Shown here piece by piece: positions 55,751 through 64,000 of a stretch of DNA of 64,000 nucleotides. The number at the start of each line of letters is the position of its first letter. Within the stretch, counting starts at the first letter, position 1. The notes under the pieces were generated by a model. The model did no database searches. It saw nothing but the letters and a program-made list of their open reading frames with translations, and was not told the DNA's origin. The position numbers and the translations under genes are program-made. This DNA is from Streptomyces iakyrus. GTDB taxonomy: Bacteria > Actinomycetota > Actinomycetes > Streptomycetales > Streptomycetaceae. Location of the stretch: positions 62,001-126,000 of the forward strand of contig NZ_JNXI01000010.1 of the NCBI RefSeq assembly GCF_000717055.1, read 5' to 3'.

Positions 55751-57316
55751 TCACTGCTGTTGCGCGTCGTGCGCGAGGAGAGCGATGTGCACCGAGGCAG
55801 CCTGCTCGAAGTCGTCGAGGTCCACCCCGAGGCGGACCTGTATCGCCTCCAGGCGGCGGTAGAGGGCCGGCCGGGAGACGTGGTGGAGCTGGGCGGTGCG
55901 GGACTTGTTGCGGCCGGTGGCGAGGTAGGTGCGCAGCACCGACAGCAGGTCCTCGTCACTCTCGCGCAGCAGCCCGTCCAGCTCCCGCTCCGCGAAGGAC
56001 TGCACGTGCGGGTCGTCGCGCAGCAGCCGGATCAGGCCCCGCAGGTGGACGTCCTTGAGGCGCACGACCGGCGGGAGGTCGAGGACGGCGGAGGAGTCGG
56101 CCACGGCGTCCGCGACGTGCTGGGCCTCGCGCAGTCCGGTGGGTACGTCGTCCCAGGCGGCGCGGGCTTCGGCCGCGGCCACGACGGTGTGGTCCGGGCC
56201 CGTCTCGGTCCGCAGCCGTGCCGCGAAGTGCGCGGCGAGGGCACCCGCGTCCTGGTCCCGGGGCAGGCTGAGCAGCACGGCGGTCGCCCCGTCGGCCAGT
56301 TCGGCGACCAGCCCGGGCAGGCCCAGCAGCCGCAGGAGGCGTTCGAGGCGGGCGGGGTCGCCGTCGCGGACGACCAGCGGTACGAAGGTGCGCCGGTTGA
56401 CCGGCAGCCCGGCCGCACGGGCCCGGGGCAGCAGTTGCCGTGCCGGTACGACGCCGCTGACCAGGTCGGTCAGCAGACTCTGCGCGGACTGCTCCTCCCA
56501 GGAGCAGGCGGCGCCGCCGGCGAGCATGCGGTGCAGGACGAGGGCCTCGGCGGCGCGGTCGGCCAGCAGCCGTCCGGTGGCGGTGTCGCCCCGGTAGCCG
56601 CACAGCACGATCCGGCCCCAGCGCTCCCCGCGCCCGCCCAGTTCGGCCCGGATCCAGCCGTCGCCCTCGACGCCGCCGGCCTGCCGGGCGATGCGCTCCC
56701 AGTCGCGCAGCACGTCGTCCACCGCGGGCCGCTCCCCCGCCGTGCCGAGGACGCGGTGGGCGAGGTTGGTGACGACGACCGGGCAGGCGCTGTGCCGGGC
56801 GACCTCGTCGAGCAGGCGTTGCAGCGGGGCGCCGGCGGTGATGAGGGCGGTGAGTTCGGTGCGGACGGCCTCGGAGAGGCTGACGGCGGCGAACTTGCGG
56901 CGCACGAGCCGCGACTGGACCTCCTCGGTCAGTTCGGCGAAAGGGAAGGGCCGGTGCAGGACGACCATCGGCAGTCCGCACCGCTCGGCGGCCCGGCGCA
57001 TCACGTCCGGCGCCGCGGGGAAGGCGCGGCCGAGTCCGAGGACGACGGCGGCGGCCTCCGCCCGGTGCAGCGACCGGACGTACTCGGCCTGCTTGTCCTC
57101 GTCGCCGGCGAGCAGCACGCCGGTGGTGAGGACCATCTCGCCGCCGCTGAGCATCACACCGACGTCGGCGGCCTCGGCGACGTGCACCCAGCGCACCGGC
57201 CGGTCGAGGTGGCTCGCGCCGGCCACCACCTCGGGCTCCCCGGCGAGCACCCGTTCCAGGGTGAGGACCTGCCGGACCGACAGGGCGGGCTCCAGGGAAT
57301 CCAGGGTGATGGTCAT
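55751..57316 (-). CDS. PucR family transcriptional regulator
   Basis: 521 residues. N-terminal PucR domain (SVRQVLTLERVLAGEPEVVAG, VRWVHVAEAADVGVMLSGGE), central region, and a C-terminal helix-turn-helix (RTAQLHHVSRPALYRRLEAI). PucR-type proteins regulate purine/pyrimidine or proline/allantoin use in response to nitrogen compounds. Located between aminotransferase (28 bases) and nitrilase, so it probably controls this cluster. ATG 57316. Confidence 0.92.
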   Translation of the reverse strand: MTITLDSLEPALSVRQVLTLERVLAGEPEVVAGASHLDRPVRWVHVAEAADVGVMLSGGEMVLTTGVLLAGDEDKQAEYVRSLHRAEAAAVVLGLGRAFPAAPDVMRRAAERCGLPMVVLHRPFPFAELTEEVQSRLVRRKFAAVSLSEAVRTELTALITAGAPLQRLLDEVARHSACPVVVTNLAHRVLGTAGERPAVDDVLRDWERIARQAGGVEGDGWIRAELGGRGERWGRIVLCGYRGDTATGRLLADRAAEALVLHRMLAGGAACSWEEQSAQSLLTDLVSGVVPARQLLPRARAAGLPVNRRTFVPLVVRDGDPARLERLLRLLGLPGLVAELADGATAVLLSLPRDQDAGALAAHFAARLRTETGPDHTVVAAAEARAAWDDVPTGLREAQHVADAVADSSAVLDLPPVVRLKDVHLRGLIRLLRDDPHVQSFAERELDGLLRESDEDLLSVLRTYLATGRNKSRTAQLHHVSRPALYRRLEAIQVRLGVDLDDFEQAASVHIALLAHDAQQQ

Positions 57317-57344
57317 GATGGCGGGCCCCTTGCTCAGTGCACTG

Positions 57345-58631
57345 CTACGGGATGCTCCGCAGAGCGTTCTCGAGGATCGCGGCGCCCTCCTCGGCCTCCG
57401 CGACGTTGAGGGACAGCGGCGGTGCGACGCGCAGCGCACTGGTGTCGTGCCCGCCGCCCTTTCCGATCAGCAGGCCGCCCTCGCGGGCCGCCTCCAGGAC
57501 GGCCGCCGCGGTCTGCGGATCGGCCTCGTCGGTCCCCGGTTTCGTGATCTCGATGCCGATCATCAGGCCGCGGCCGCGTACCTCCCGTACGGCCGGAACG
57601 TGCGCGGCGACCGCCCGCAGCCGTTCGATGAGCAGGCCGCCGACGCGCCGGGCGTTGCCCTGGAGGTCGTGTTCCAGCAGGTAGGTGAGGTTGGCGAGGC
57701 CCGCCGCCATGGTGATCTGGGTGCCGCCGAAGGTGGAGATGCTGTTGGAGTCCAGGCAGTTCATGATCTCGGAGCGGGCGACGACCCCGCCGATGGACAT
57801 GCCGTTGCCGATGCCCTTGGCGAAGGTCATGATGTCGGGCGGCCCGTTGCGGCCGTGGGCCTGCCAGCCCCAGAAATGCTCGCCGGTGCGGCCCCAGCCG
57901 GTCTGCACCTCGTCGGCGATCCACAGGATGCCGCGCTCGTGCAGCACCTCGCGGAAGGCGGCGTAGAGCCCGTCCGGTGGGGCGGTGAAGCCGCCGACGC
58001 CCTGGACGGGTTCGGCGATCAGCGCGGCCGGCGGGCGGGTGTGGCCGAGCAGGTCCTTCAGGTCGTCGACGCAGGCCGCGATGAAGGCGTCGTCGCTGAG
58101 CGAGGCGAACGGGCCGCGGGTGCGCACGCCGCCGTGCACGTACAGCGTCTGGAGCGGGGAGAGCGAGGTCGGCGACCAGCCGCTGTTGCCGGTGATGCCG
58201 ACGGCGCTGAAGGAGCGGCCGTGGTAGCTGTTCCGCATGGCCAGGATGGTGTTGCTGCGCCGGTAGGCGGTGGCCAGCAGCAGGGCGGTGTCGTTGGCCT
58301 CGGTGCCGGACGTGGTGAAGAAGACGCGGGCGTCCGGGATGCCGCTCAACTGGGCGATGCGCTCGGCCAGTTCGACCATCGGGCGGTTGAGGTAGAGGGT
58401 CGAGGAGTGGATGATCCGCCCGGCCTGCTCGCTCACCGCCTTGGTCACCTCGGGCAGCGCGTGCGCCGTCATGGTGGTGAGGATGCCGCCGAAGAAGTCG
58501 AGGTACCGGTTGCCCCGCGCGTCCCAGACGTGGCGGCCCTCGCCGTGGGTGATCTCCAGGGGCTCCTCGTAGTAGAGGGCCAGCCAGTCCGGGAGCACGG
58601 CCCGATGGCGGCCCAGGAGGTCGTTGGTCAC
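57345..58631 (-). CDS. Class III aminotransferase (beta-alanine/omega-amino acid transaminase-like)
   Basis: PLP-dependent enzyme of 428 residues, probably transferring the amino group of beta-alanine or another omega-amino acid to pyruvate or 2-oxoglutarate. Seen: FFTTSGTEANDTALLLA, YHGRSFSAVG, LIAEPVQGVGGF, ADEVQTGWGRTGEHFW, and the PLP Lys in MTFAKGIGNG. The GTG overlaps the stop of the upstream nitrilase (GTGA). Role as the last step of reductive pyrimidine breakdown follows from context. Confidence 0.93.
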   Translation of the reverse strand: MTNDLLGRHRAVLPDWLALYYEEPLEITHGEGRHVWDARGNRYLDFFGGILTTMTAHALPEVTKAVSEQAGRIIHSSTLYLNRPMVELAERIAQLSGIPDARVFFTTSGTEANDTALLLATAYRRSNTILAMRNSYHGRSFSAVGITGNSGWSPTSLSPLQTLYVHGGVRTRGPFASLSDDAFIAACVDDLKDLLGHTRPPAALIAEPVQGVGGFTAPPDGLYAAFREVLHERGILWIADEVQTGWGRTGEHFWGWQAHGRNGPPDIMTFAKGIGNGMSIGGVVARSEIMNCLDSNSISTFGGTQITMAAGLANLTYLLEHDLQGNARRVGGLLIERLRAVAAHVPAVREVRGRGLMIGIEITKPGTDEADPQTAAAVLEAAREGGLLIGKGGGHDTSALRVAPPLSLNVAEAEEGAAILENALRSIP

Positions 58632-59470
58632 GGCTGCACCAGCCCTTCGTAGGCGTCGGGACGGCGGTCGCGGTAGAAGGCCCACGTCTGCCGCACTTCT
58701 TCGATCAGGTCGATGTCCAGCTCCCGGATCACGAGCTCCTCCTCGCTGTCGCTGGCGACGTCCCCCACGAACTGCCCACGCGGGTCGACGAAGTAGCTCG
58801 TGCCGTAGAAGTCGTTGTCCCCGTACTCCTCCTGCCCCACGCGGTTGATCGCGGCGATGTAGTACCCGTTGGCGACGGCGGCCGCGGGCTGCTCCAGCCG
58901 CCACAGGTGGGAGGACAGGCTCCGGTGGGTGGCCGAGGGGTTGTAGACCAGCTGGGCGCCGGCCAGGCCCAGTTGGCGCCAGCCCTCCGGGAAGTGGCGG
59001 TCGTAGCAGATGTAGACGCCGACCTTGCCGACGGCCGTGTCGAAGACGGGCCAGCCCAGGTTCCCGGGCTTGAAGTAGAACTTCTCGCGGAAGCCCTTGA
59101 GCTGCGGGATGTGGTGCTTGCGGTACTTGCCGAGGTAGGTGCCGTCGGAGTCGATCACGGCCGCGGTGTTGTAGTAGAAGCCGGGCTGTTCCGCCTCGAA
59201 CACCGGCGCGACGATCACCATGCCGGTCTCGCGCGCGAGCGCCCGCATCCGCCGCACGGTCGGCCCGTCGGGGACGGGCTCGGCCCAGCGGTAGTGCTCC
59301 GGCTCCTCGACCTGACAGAAGTAGGGGCTGTTGAAGACTTCCTGGAAACCGATGATCTTCGCGCCCCGGCGGGCCGCCTCGCGGGCGTGCTCCTCGTGTT
59401 TCGCCACCATGGACTCGGTGTCGCCGGTCCAGGTGGCCTGGACCAGGGCGGCACGTACGACGTTGGCCAT
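58628..59470 (-). CDS. Beta-ureidopropionase-like nitrilase superfamily enzyme, copy 2
   Basis: 280 residues, triad Glu (IIGFQEVFNSPYF), Lys (GKYRKHHIP), Cys (VYICYDRHFPEG). Almost the same architecture as copy 1, sharing the EEYGDNDFYGTSYFVDP stretch. It begins the aminotransferase-pucR unit, so two copies with one substrate class frame the cluster; one may act on N-carbamoyl-beta-aminoisobutyrate or another carbamoyl acid. ATG with GGAGCAG upstream. Confidence 0.93.
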   Translation of the reverse strand: MANVVRAALVQATWTGDTESMVAKHEEHAREAARRGAKIIGFQEVFNSPYFCQVEEPEHYRWAEPVPDGPTVRRMRALARETGMVIVAPVFEAEQPGFYYNTAAVIDSDGTYLGKYRKHHIPQLKGFREKFYFKPGNLGWPVFDTAVGKVGVYICYDRHFPEGWRQLGLAGAQLVYNPSATHRSLSSHLWRLEQPAAAVANGYYIAAINRVGQEEYGDNDFYGTSYFVDPRGQFVGDVASDSEEELVIRELDIDLIEEVRQTWAFYRDRRPDAYEGLVQP

Positions 59471-59499
59471 GAGCTGCTCCTTCGACGCGACGTCTGCGC

Positions 59500-59528
59500 C
59501 TCTACGCCCGTAGAAGCGGGCCGTAGAG
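59500..59528. promoter_or_regulatory. Hairpin/dyad upstream of nitrilase copy 2
   Basis: CTCTACGCCCG-TAGAAG-CGGGCCGTAGAG pairs over 11 bases with a single-base bulge, about 30-58 bases before the ATG. It may be an operator or a structure in the mRNA leader. Confidence 0.35.
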
Positions 59529-59640
59529 CCACGAACGTAAGCCTCTGGCACGGGGTTGCCAAGACCATCGTCGCCAACCCGCGGGGCATTGCGCGATTCG
59601 CACTCCTGTGGGTGAGTCGCCCCGGGTGCGACGTCGCCGG

Positions 59641-61740
59641 TCAGGCGGAGAATCCAGCGACCCGCAGGGCGTGCACGAGATCCCAGCTGCGCTCGTCCGA
59701 CACACCCCGGGCGGCCTCCAGGAGGAGCGGCACGAGGCGCCGCGGGTCGGGTGCGGCGCTGCGGGCGGCTTCCTCGGGGGTCCGGGCCCTCACGTACGCG
59801 TCGAGCAGCACGCGCACCTCGCGGTGGCGCCCCTCGGTGGTCAGGCCGAGGACGGCGTCCCCGACCTCGCCGGGCGGCCGTGCGATCCCCTGCCGCAGCA
59901 TCTGCCGCCCGTCCTCCGCCCGCCCCGCCTCGACCAGCGCGTCGGCGGCGGCGACCAGTCGCCCGGCGGGCAGCGAGGCGGCTTCCCACAGCAGGGTCTG
60001 CCAGTCGGCGTCCAGGCCGGCGCGGTGCAGGCGCTCCGCGAGCAGCGGAAACCGGGCGGGCTCCCACGCGGCCACCTCGGTCAGCAACGCGTGCGCCTCC
60101 CCGCTGCGCCCGTCGCGCCGCAGCCGGGCCAGCAGGTCGACGGTCCGCCCGACCTCGGCCGGCTCCGCGTCCCCGGACGGGCCGGCCTCCGGTGCCGCCG
60201 GTTCCACCACCGCCTCCTCGGCGGCCCCCGCGAAGCGCGCACCGCGTGGAGTGCGGCCGGGGGCCGTGGGGGCGGGCGCGGCCAGGTCCGGCACCAAGGC
60301 GGCCGGCGGCACGACGACGGCCGCGGCACCCTCGTCCACCATCCCGGCGAAACGAGCACTGCCGCGCCGTCGTCTGCGCGTTTTGGGGGTAGCCGGAGTG
60401 GGGTCGGCGGGTGGGGATTCGGGAGCGCCGGAGGCGGAGTCGGCGGCGGGGGTGCCGAACGCGCCGGGGGCGGCTGGGGCTGCGCCCCAAGCGGTGAACC
60501 CGCCGGACGTACCGGGTGCAGCGGCTTCCCCGGGGGTGGTCAGGCTCGCGGGCTGCTGCGGGGCGTGCGGCCGGGCCGCCGGGCCTGGGCCCAGCACGCC
60601 GTGCGCTCCGACGGCCGGAACGCCTGTGTCTGCCCCGGCCTGGGCGGGGAGCACGCCGGGCCCCTGGACCTCCCCCGGGGCGGTCCGGCCCGGGAGGTAC
60701 TGCGGGGTGTTCCGCCGGGGCTCTCGGCTTACGGCGTCGTAGTGGCCGACGGCGTCGGCCACGGCCCCGGTCGCCTCCCCCGGAGCAGTCCGGCCCGCGA
60801 GATACCGCGGGGCGCGCCGCCCGGCCCCTCGGCCTACGGCGTCGTAGTGGCCTGCGACATCGGCCACGGCCGGGTCAGGGGCAGGGAGAGCATCGGCCCC
60901 GTCGGCTTCCCCGGGGGCGGTCCGGTTCGCGGGGTGCTGCGGGGCGTGCCGCCCGGCCTCCTGGCCCACGGCGTCATACCGGCCCGCGGCGTCGGCTCCG
61001 GCCGGGGCGCGGGCCGGCGACGCGCCGGGCCGGGCAGCGGCCCCGGCGGCTTCCCCCTGGGCAGGCCGGCCCGTCGGGGTGCGCCGCCCGGCTTCCAGGC
61101 CTCCGGCACCATGTCGGCCGGCGGCACCGGTCCCCGCCCACGGGCCCGCGGGCTCGTACCCACCATCGTCACCAGTCGCGGACGGTCCGGCGGGGTCCCC
61201 CCACGCGCTCGGTGCCGGGAGGAACCCCTGGTCGCGTCGGTCCAGGTGGGCCATCCGCGCCCGGAGTTCCGCGCAGCGCGCCGTGGCCCGTTCGTGGTCG
61301 TCCCGGGCCCAGGCCAGGTCAAGACGCAGGGCGTCCGCCTGCTCGCGGGTCGTGGCCGAGGTCAGGTGGCGGGCCAGGGCGGCCTGGCGTTCGGCGGCGT
61401 ACTTCTGTTCGCGGAGCATGACGTCGAGGCGGTCACCGAGGGCGTCGCGGCCCCCGGGCCGGCCGTCGTACGCGGCGAGCGCCGCGGCGTGCAGGGCGCG
61501 GGCCCGGTCCGTCTCCGGGCCGGCACCTCCAGGGCCGTACTGCCCGGCAAGATCCCGCAGCAGGGCCTCGACCACGTCCCAGGGCGGCACCTCGCGCCCG
61601 TCGAGGCAGGCCCGCATGCCCTCCGGGTCGCGCTGCCAGAACACCGCGCACCAGCCGCCGGACGCGTCCAGACGTGCCAGCAGACCGTCCAGGTAGGTCG
61701 CGAACTCCCCGACTTCTGCCGGGAGTTGATCCGCCGCCAT
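59641..61740 (-). CDS. Repeat-containing hypothetical protein
   Basis: 699 residues, no recognised enzyme. The N-terminal ~190 residues are helical and charged (YLDGLLARLDASGG, AERQAALARHLTSA). Residues about 210-410 are a low-complexity Pro/Ala/Gly region with degenerate tandem repeats built on (A/G)-x-YDAVG-x-EAGR-x-AP and RTAPGEA. The C-terminal ~200 residues contain helix pairs (RTVDLLARLRRDGRSGEAHA, AGRLVAAADALVEAGRAEDG) of tetratricopeptide-like type. Well separated from its neighbours, all of Streptomyces character. The role is unknown. Confidence 0.75.
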   Translation of the reverse strand: MAADQLPAEVGEFATYLDGLLARLDASGGWCAVFWQRDPEGMRACLDGREVPPWDVVEALLRDLAGQYGPGGAGPETDRARALHAAALAAYDGRPGGRDALGDRLDVMLREQKYAAERQAALARHLTSATTREQADALRLDLAWARDDHERATARCAELRARMAHLDRRDQGFLPAPSAWGDPAGPSATGDDGGYEPAGPWAGTGAAGRHGAGGLEAGRRTPTGRPAQGEAAGAAARPGASPARAPAGADAAGRYDAVGQEAGRHAPQHPANRTAPGEADGADALPAPDPAVADVAGHYDAVGRGAGRRAPRYLAGRTAPGEATGAVADAVGHYDAVSREPRRNTPQYLPGRTAPGEVQGPGVLPAQAGADTGVPAVGAHGVLGPGPAARPHAPQQPASLTTPGEAAAPGTSGGFTAWGAAPAAPGAFGTPAADSASGAPESPPADPTPATPKTRRRRRGSARFAGMVDEGAAAVVVPPAALVPDLAAPAPTAPGRTPRGARFAGAAEEAVVEPAAPEAGPSGDAEPAEVGRTVDLLARLRRDGRSGEAHALLTEVAAWEPARFPLLAERLHRAGLDADWQTLLWEAASLPAGRLVAAADALVEAGRAEDGRQMLRQGIARPPGEVGDAVLGLTTEGRHREVRVLLDAYVRARTPEEAARSAAPDPRRLVPLLLEAARGVSDERSWDLVHALRVAGFSA
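60510..61110. repeat. Degenerate tandem repeats within the hypothetical gene
   Basis: About five units of roughly 110-145 bases; the clearest lie near 60667-60755, 60775-60875 and 60905-61005, each containing GGCGTCGTAGTGGCC-like or GGCGTCATACCGGCC-like stretches. The coding frame is kept, so units expand or shrink in multiples of three. Confidence 0.6.
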
Positions 61741-61838
61741 CGCTCAACTCCCGTGAGACCGGAGCACTCCGCCCCGTAGGCAACACCAGTCGTGTTACGG
61801 GCGTGCTACGGGGAGTTTTCACGCGCGGCGCAGGAGCC

Positions 61839-62090
61839 TCAGAGGGGCACCGGCACGCACTGTCCGGCCAGTTCGTCCATGGACAGCCCGAGCACGCCGG
61901 CCAGCGCGGCGACTGTGAAAAAGGCCGGCGTCGGGGCCCGCCCGGTCTCGATCTTCCGGAGGGTCTCCGCGGAGATGCCCGCGCTCGCCGCGATCTCCGT
62001 CATACTCCGGCCGCCGCGCGCCTCACGCAGCAACTTGCCGAGCCGCTCGCCGCGTTCGCGCTCTTCGGGGGTGAGAGGGGTGCGCACCAT
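61839..62090 (-). CDS. XRE-type helix-turn-helix regulator
   Basis: Small DNA-binding protein of 83 residues. HTH: MTEIAASAGISAETLRKIETGRAPTP within RGGRSMTEIA; ends DELAGQCVPVPL. Divergent from the methionine aminopeptidase gene, from which only 32 bases separate it, with overlapping promoters and a dyad. It probably represses or activates both itself and the aminopeptidase. Confidence 0.9.
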   Translation of the reverse strand: MVRTPLTPEERERGERLGKLLREARGGRSMTEIAASAGISAETLRKIETGRAPTPAFFTVAALAGVLGLSMDELAGQCVPVPL

Positions 62091-62122
62091 GGGCCCATTC
62101 TAATACCGGTATAGTAATTGGC
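62091..62122. promoter_or_regulatory. Face-to-face leaderless promoters of XRE gene and map
   Basis: ATACCGGTAT (62103-62112) is a perfect 10-bp dyad. On the plus strand TATAGT (62110-62115) lies seven bases before ATG 62123; on the minus strand TAGAAT (62097-62102) lies six bases before the XRE ATG at 62090. Neither gene has room for a ribosome site, so both mRNAs should start at the ATG. The dyad overlaps both -10 boxes or borders them, so one bound dimer would affect both. Confidence 0.55.
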
Positions 62123-62890
62123 ATGGTGGAGCTCAAGACAGACACTTCTATCGACGCGATGTACGAGGCGGGCCAGGTCGTCGCCCGGGCGCTGACGGCC
62201 GCCCGGCAGGCCGCCTCCGTGGGCGTGTCCCTGCTGGAACTGGACGAGGTGGCGCACGCCGTACTGCGCGAGGCGGGCGCGACCTCACCCTTCCTGGGGT
62301 ACCGCCCGTCCTTCGCGCCGACCCCCTTCCCCGCCGTCCTCTGCGTCTCGGTCAACGACGCGATCGTGCACGGCATCCCGGGCCGCTACCGCCTGCGCGA
62401 CGGCGACCTCGTCTCGATCGACTTCGGCGCCGAACTGGGCGGCTGGGTCGGCGACTCCGCGCTCAGCTTCGTCGTGGGCACCCCGCGCGCGGCGGACCTC
62501 CGTCTGATCGAGACCGCCGAGAGGGCCCTGGCGGCCGGGATCGAGGCGGCCGTCGTCGGCAACCGCATCGGCGACATCGCCCACGCGATCGGCACGGTGT
62601 GCCGGGGCGCCGGATACGGCATCCCGGACGGCTTCGGCGGCCACGGCATCGGCCGCCGCATGCACGAGGACCCCGGGGTGCCGAACGAGGGCCGCCCCGG
62701 GCGCGGCATGCGGCTGCGGCACGGCATGGTGCTGGCCATCGAACCCATGGTCGTCGCGGGCGGCACGGACGACTTCCACGCGGCCCCCGACGGCTGGACC
62801 CTGAAGACGAACGACGGCTCCCGGGCGGCCCACGCCGAGCACACGGTGGCGATCACGGACTCGGGACCGCGGATCCTGACCGCACGCTGA
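62123..62890 (+). CDS. map: Type I methionine aminopeptidase
   Basis: Metalloprotease of 255 residues removing the N-terminal Met from new proteins. Metal ligands are all present: Asp in [12 protein letters not shown] and GDSALSF, His in [14 protein letters not shown], Glu in [12 protein letters not shown] and Glu/His region AEHTVAI. Streptomyces usually has several map genes; this one pairs with an XRE regulator and is likely non-essential. Leaderless start. Confidence 0.95.
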   Translation: MVELKTDTSIDAMYEAGQVVARALTAARQAASVGVSLLELDEVAHAVLREAGATSPFLGYRPSFAPTPFPAVLCVSVNDAIVHGIPGRYRLRDGDLVSIDFGAELGGWVGDSALSFVVGTPRAADLRLIETAERALAAGIEAAVVGNRIGDIAHAIGTVCRGAGYGIPDGFGGHGIGRRMHEDPGVPNEGRPGRGMRLRHGMVLAIEPMVVAGGTDDFHAAPDGWTLKTNDGSRAAHAEHTVAITDSGPRILTAR

Positions 62891-62905
62891 CCTCCGCCGG
62901 AATTG

Positions 62906-62998
62906 TTCGGATACATCCCGAAGGTGCCCCTCGCCGACGATCGTGCGAAGGTGTTCTACGAGCGCGCCCCAGGTGTAACCGGCTGCCACCCGGGTTAC
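62906..62998 (+). promoter_or_regulatory. Dyads upstream of the ClpC-type gene
   Basis: TTCGG-N7-CCGAA (62906-62922) and GTAACC-N12-GGTTAC (62975-62998) are perfect-armed dyads in the 179-base gap before the clp gene. They may be binding sites of a stress regulator; they do not match HspR or CIRCE sites. Confidence 0.3.
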
Positions 62999-63069
62999 CC
63001 GACCCCGGCACGTCGACCAGCGAGGGCGTCCCCCGCCCGCGCGCCGGGGACGCCGGGAACGGAAGGCCC

Positions 63070-64000
63070 ATGAGCAGCGGCTTCACCAGCCCGGAGGGCT
63101 ACGGCTCGGATCCCTTCGGAGAATTCCTCGCACGCTTCTTCGGCGGACCGCGTCCCGGTCCCCGGCAGATCGATCTCGGCCGGCTGCTCAGCCAGCCGGC
63201 CCGGGAGCTCGTGCGCGGCGCCGCGCAGTACGCCGCCGAGCACGGCAGCCGGGACCTCGACACGCAGCATCTGCTGCGGGCGGCGCTCGCCACCGAGCCC
63301 ACGCGCACCCTGCTCAGCAAGGCCGGTGCGAACCCCGACTCACTGGCGTCGCAGATCGACGACCGCTCGGGCCCGGCCCAGCACACGCCGGACGACGCCC
63401 CGCCGCCGACCGCGCTCTCCCTCACCCCGGCCGCCAAGCGGGCCCTGCTGGACGCGCACGACATGGCCCGGGCCCGCGGCTACGGCTACATCGGCCCGGA
63501 GCACGTGCTGAGCGCCCTGGCGTCGAACCCCGACTCAGCCGCCGGGCACATCCTCAACGCGGCCCGCTTCGCCCCCTCCGAACCGCCCGAGGCGCCGGAG
63601 GTCCCCCCGTCCGAGCGTCCGCGCCCGACGAACACGCCGACGCTCGACAAGTACGGCCGTGACCTCACCGAGCTGGCCCGGCAGGGCCGGATCGACCCGG
63701 TGATCGGCCGGGACCAGGAGATCGAGCAGACCGTCGAGGTCCTCTCCCGGCGCGGCAAGAACAACCCGGTGCTGATCGGTGACGCGGGAGTCGGCAAGAC
63801 GGCCATCGTGGAGGGGCTCGCGCAGCGCATCTCCGAGGCGGACGTGCCCGACGTGCTGATCGGGCGCCGCGTGGTCGCCCTGGACCTCACGGGCGTGGTC
63901 GCGGGCACCCGCTACCGGGGTGACTTCGAGGAGCGGATGAACAACATCGTGGGCGAGATCCGCGCCCACTCCGACCAGTTGATCATCTTCATCGACGAGC
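63070..64000 (+). CDS. ClpC-type ATPase (AAA+ unfoldase of Clp protease), C-terminus off the right edge
   Basis: Hsp100 chaperone feeding ClpP with substrates. 310 codons in the window. A Gly/Pro-rich lead ([10 protein letters not shown]) and a Clp N-domain of two helical repeats ([31 protein letters not shown]; [27 protein letters not shown], in parts) precede a Pro-rich linker and the first AAA+ domain: [14 protein letters not shown] region, Walker [21 protein letters not shown], and Walker B starting LIIFIDE at the edge. The ATG 63070 follows GGAAGG. Whether it has one or two AAA+ domains cannot be seen here. Confidence 0.9.
   Translation, partial: MSSGFTSPEGYGSDPFGEFLARFFGGPRPGPRQIDLGRLLSQPARELVRGAAQYAAEHGSRDLDTQHLLRAALATEPTRTLLSKAGANPDSLASQIDDRSGPAQHTPDDAPPPTALSLTPAAKRALLDAHDMARARGYGYIGPEHVLSALASNPDSAAGHILNAARFAPSEPPEAPEVPPSERPRPTNTPTLDKYGRDLTELARQGRIDPVIGRDQEIEQTVEVLSRRGKNNPVLIGDAGVGKTAIVEGLAQRISEADVPDVLIGRRVVALDLTGVVAGTRYRGDFEERMNNIVGEIRAHSDQLIIFIDE

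Noticed and set aside
60510..61110. CRISPR-like array
   Set aside because: Units are far too long and degenerate and lie in a continuous reading frame; no cas genes are present.

Overview
The window is a stretch of actinobacterial chromosome, almost certainly Streptomyces. Base composition is very G+C-rich with G/C-biased third codon positions, GTG starts and GTGA/ATGA overlaps are common, and the families are typical of the genus: a crotonyl-CoA reductase/ethylmalonyl-CoA locus, F420-dependent luciferase-like oxidoreductase, large LuxR (LAL) regulator, PAS-GAF-PP2C phosphatase, Tat-exported beta-galactosidase and TAP-like peptidase. About 55 protein genes are visible. I found no rRNA, tRNA, insertion sequence or CRISPR array.

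Layout. 1-6.6 kb: end of an MFS exporter, SRPBCC protein, a radical SAM protein with a LexA-type operator, a secreted tripeptidyl aminopeptidase-like enzyme, RidA, GNAT and HEAT-repeat proteins. 6.6-16.4 kb: the ethylmalonyl-CoA pathway (double-module 3-hydroxyacyl-CoA dehydrogenase, TetR regulator, then ccr-ecm-mcl-maoC-acd), with a hairpin-rich leader before ccr and a long snap-back repeat inside the 5' end of ecm. 16.5-18 kb: phosphatidylserine decarboxylase and synthase (phosphatidylethanolamine synthesis). 18-25 kb: glycerate kinase; an ADP-ribose set (ADP-ribosylglycohydrolase, NUDIX, Sir2); a VOC protein; an alkylation-repair pair (Ogt, Ada-AlkA); and an ArsR metal sensor. 25-32 kb: a 1297-residue beta-galactosidase with a LamG-like insert, an alpha/beta hydrolase and a PP2C phosphatase.

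32.2-46.7 kb is an island of small membrane proteins and stress-type genes (DUF7144, PLDc_N/SHOCT, YihY/BrkB, HdeD, K+ channel, DUF2252, MFS) around a LAL regulator. Five intergenic or promoter-proximal positions carry the same 17-bp dyad, TCACCC-N5-GGGTGA, and a sixth weaker one follows. I read this as an undescribed local regulon, and it is the most interesting signal in the window.

46.8-50.6 kb: an inositol-phosphatase family enzyme, a gamma-glutamyltransferase homologue and a secreted DUF3558-like protein. 50.6-59.5 kb: a one-direction cluster for reductive pyrimidine (or hydantoin) breakdown: NCS1 permease, F420-type oxidoreductase, dihydropyrimidinase, two beta-ureidopropionase-like enzymes, PucR regulator and an omega-aminotransferase. 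No classical dihydropyrimidine dehydrogenase is present, so the F420 enzyme may act on the ring. 59.6-64 kb: a repeat-bearing hypothetical protein, a divergent XRE regulator/methionine aminopeptidase pair with facing, apparently leaderless promoters, and the start of a ClpC-type ATPase cut by the right edge.
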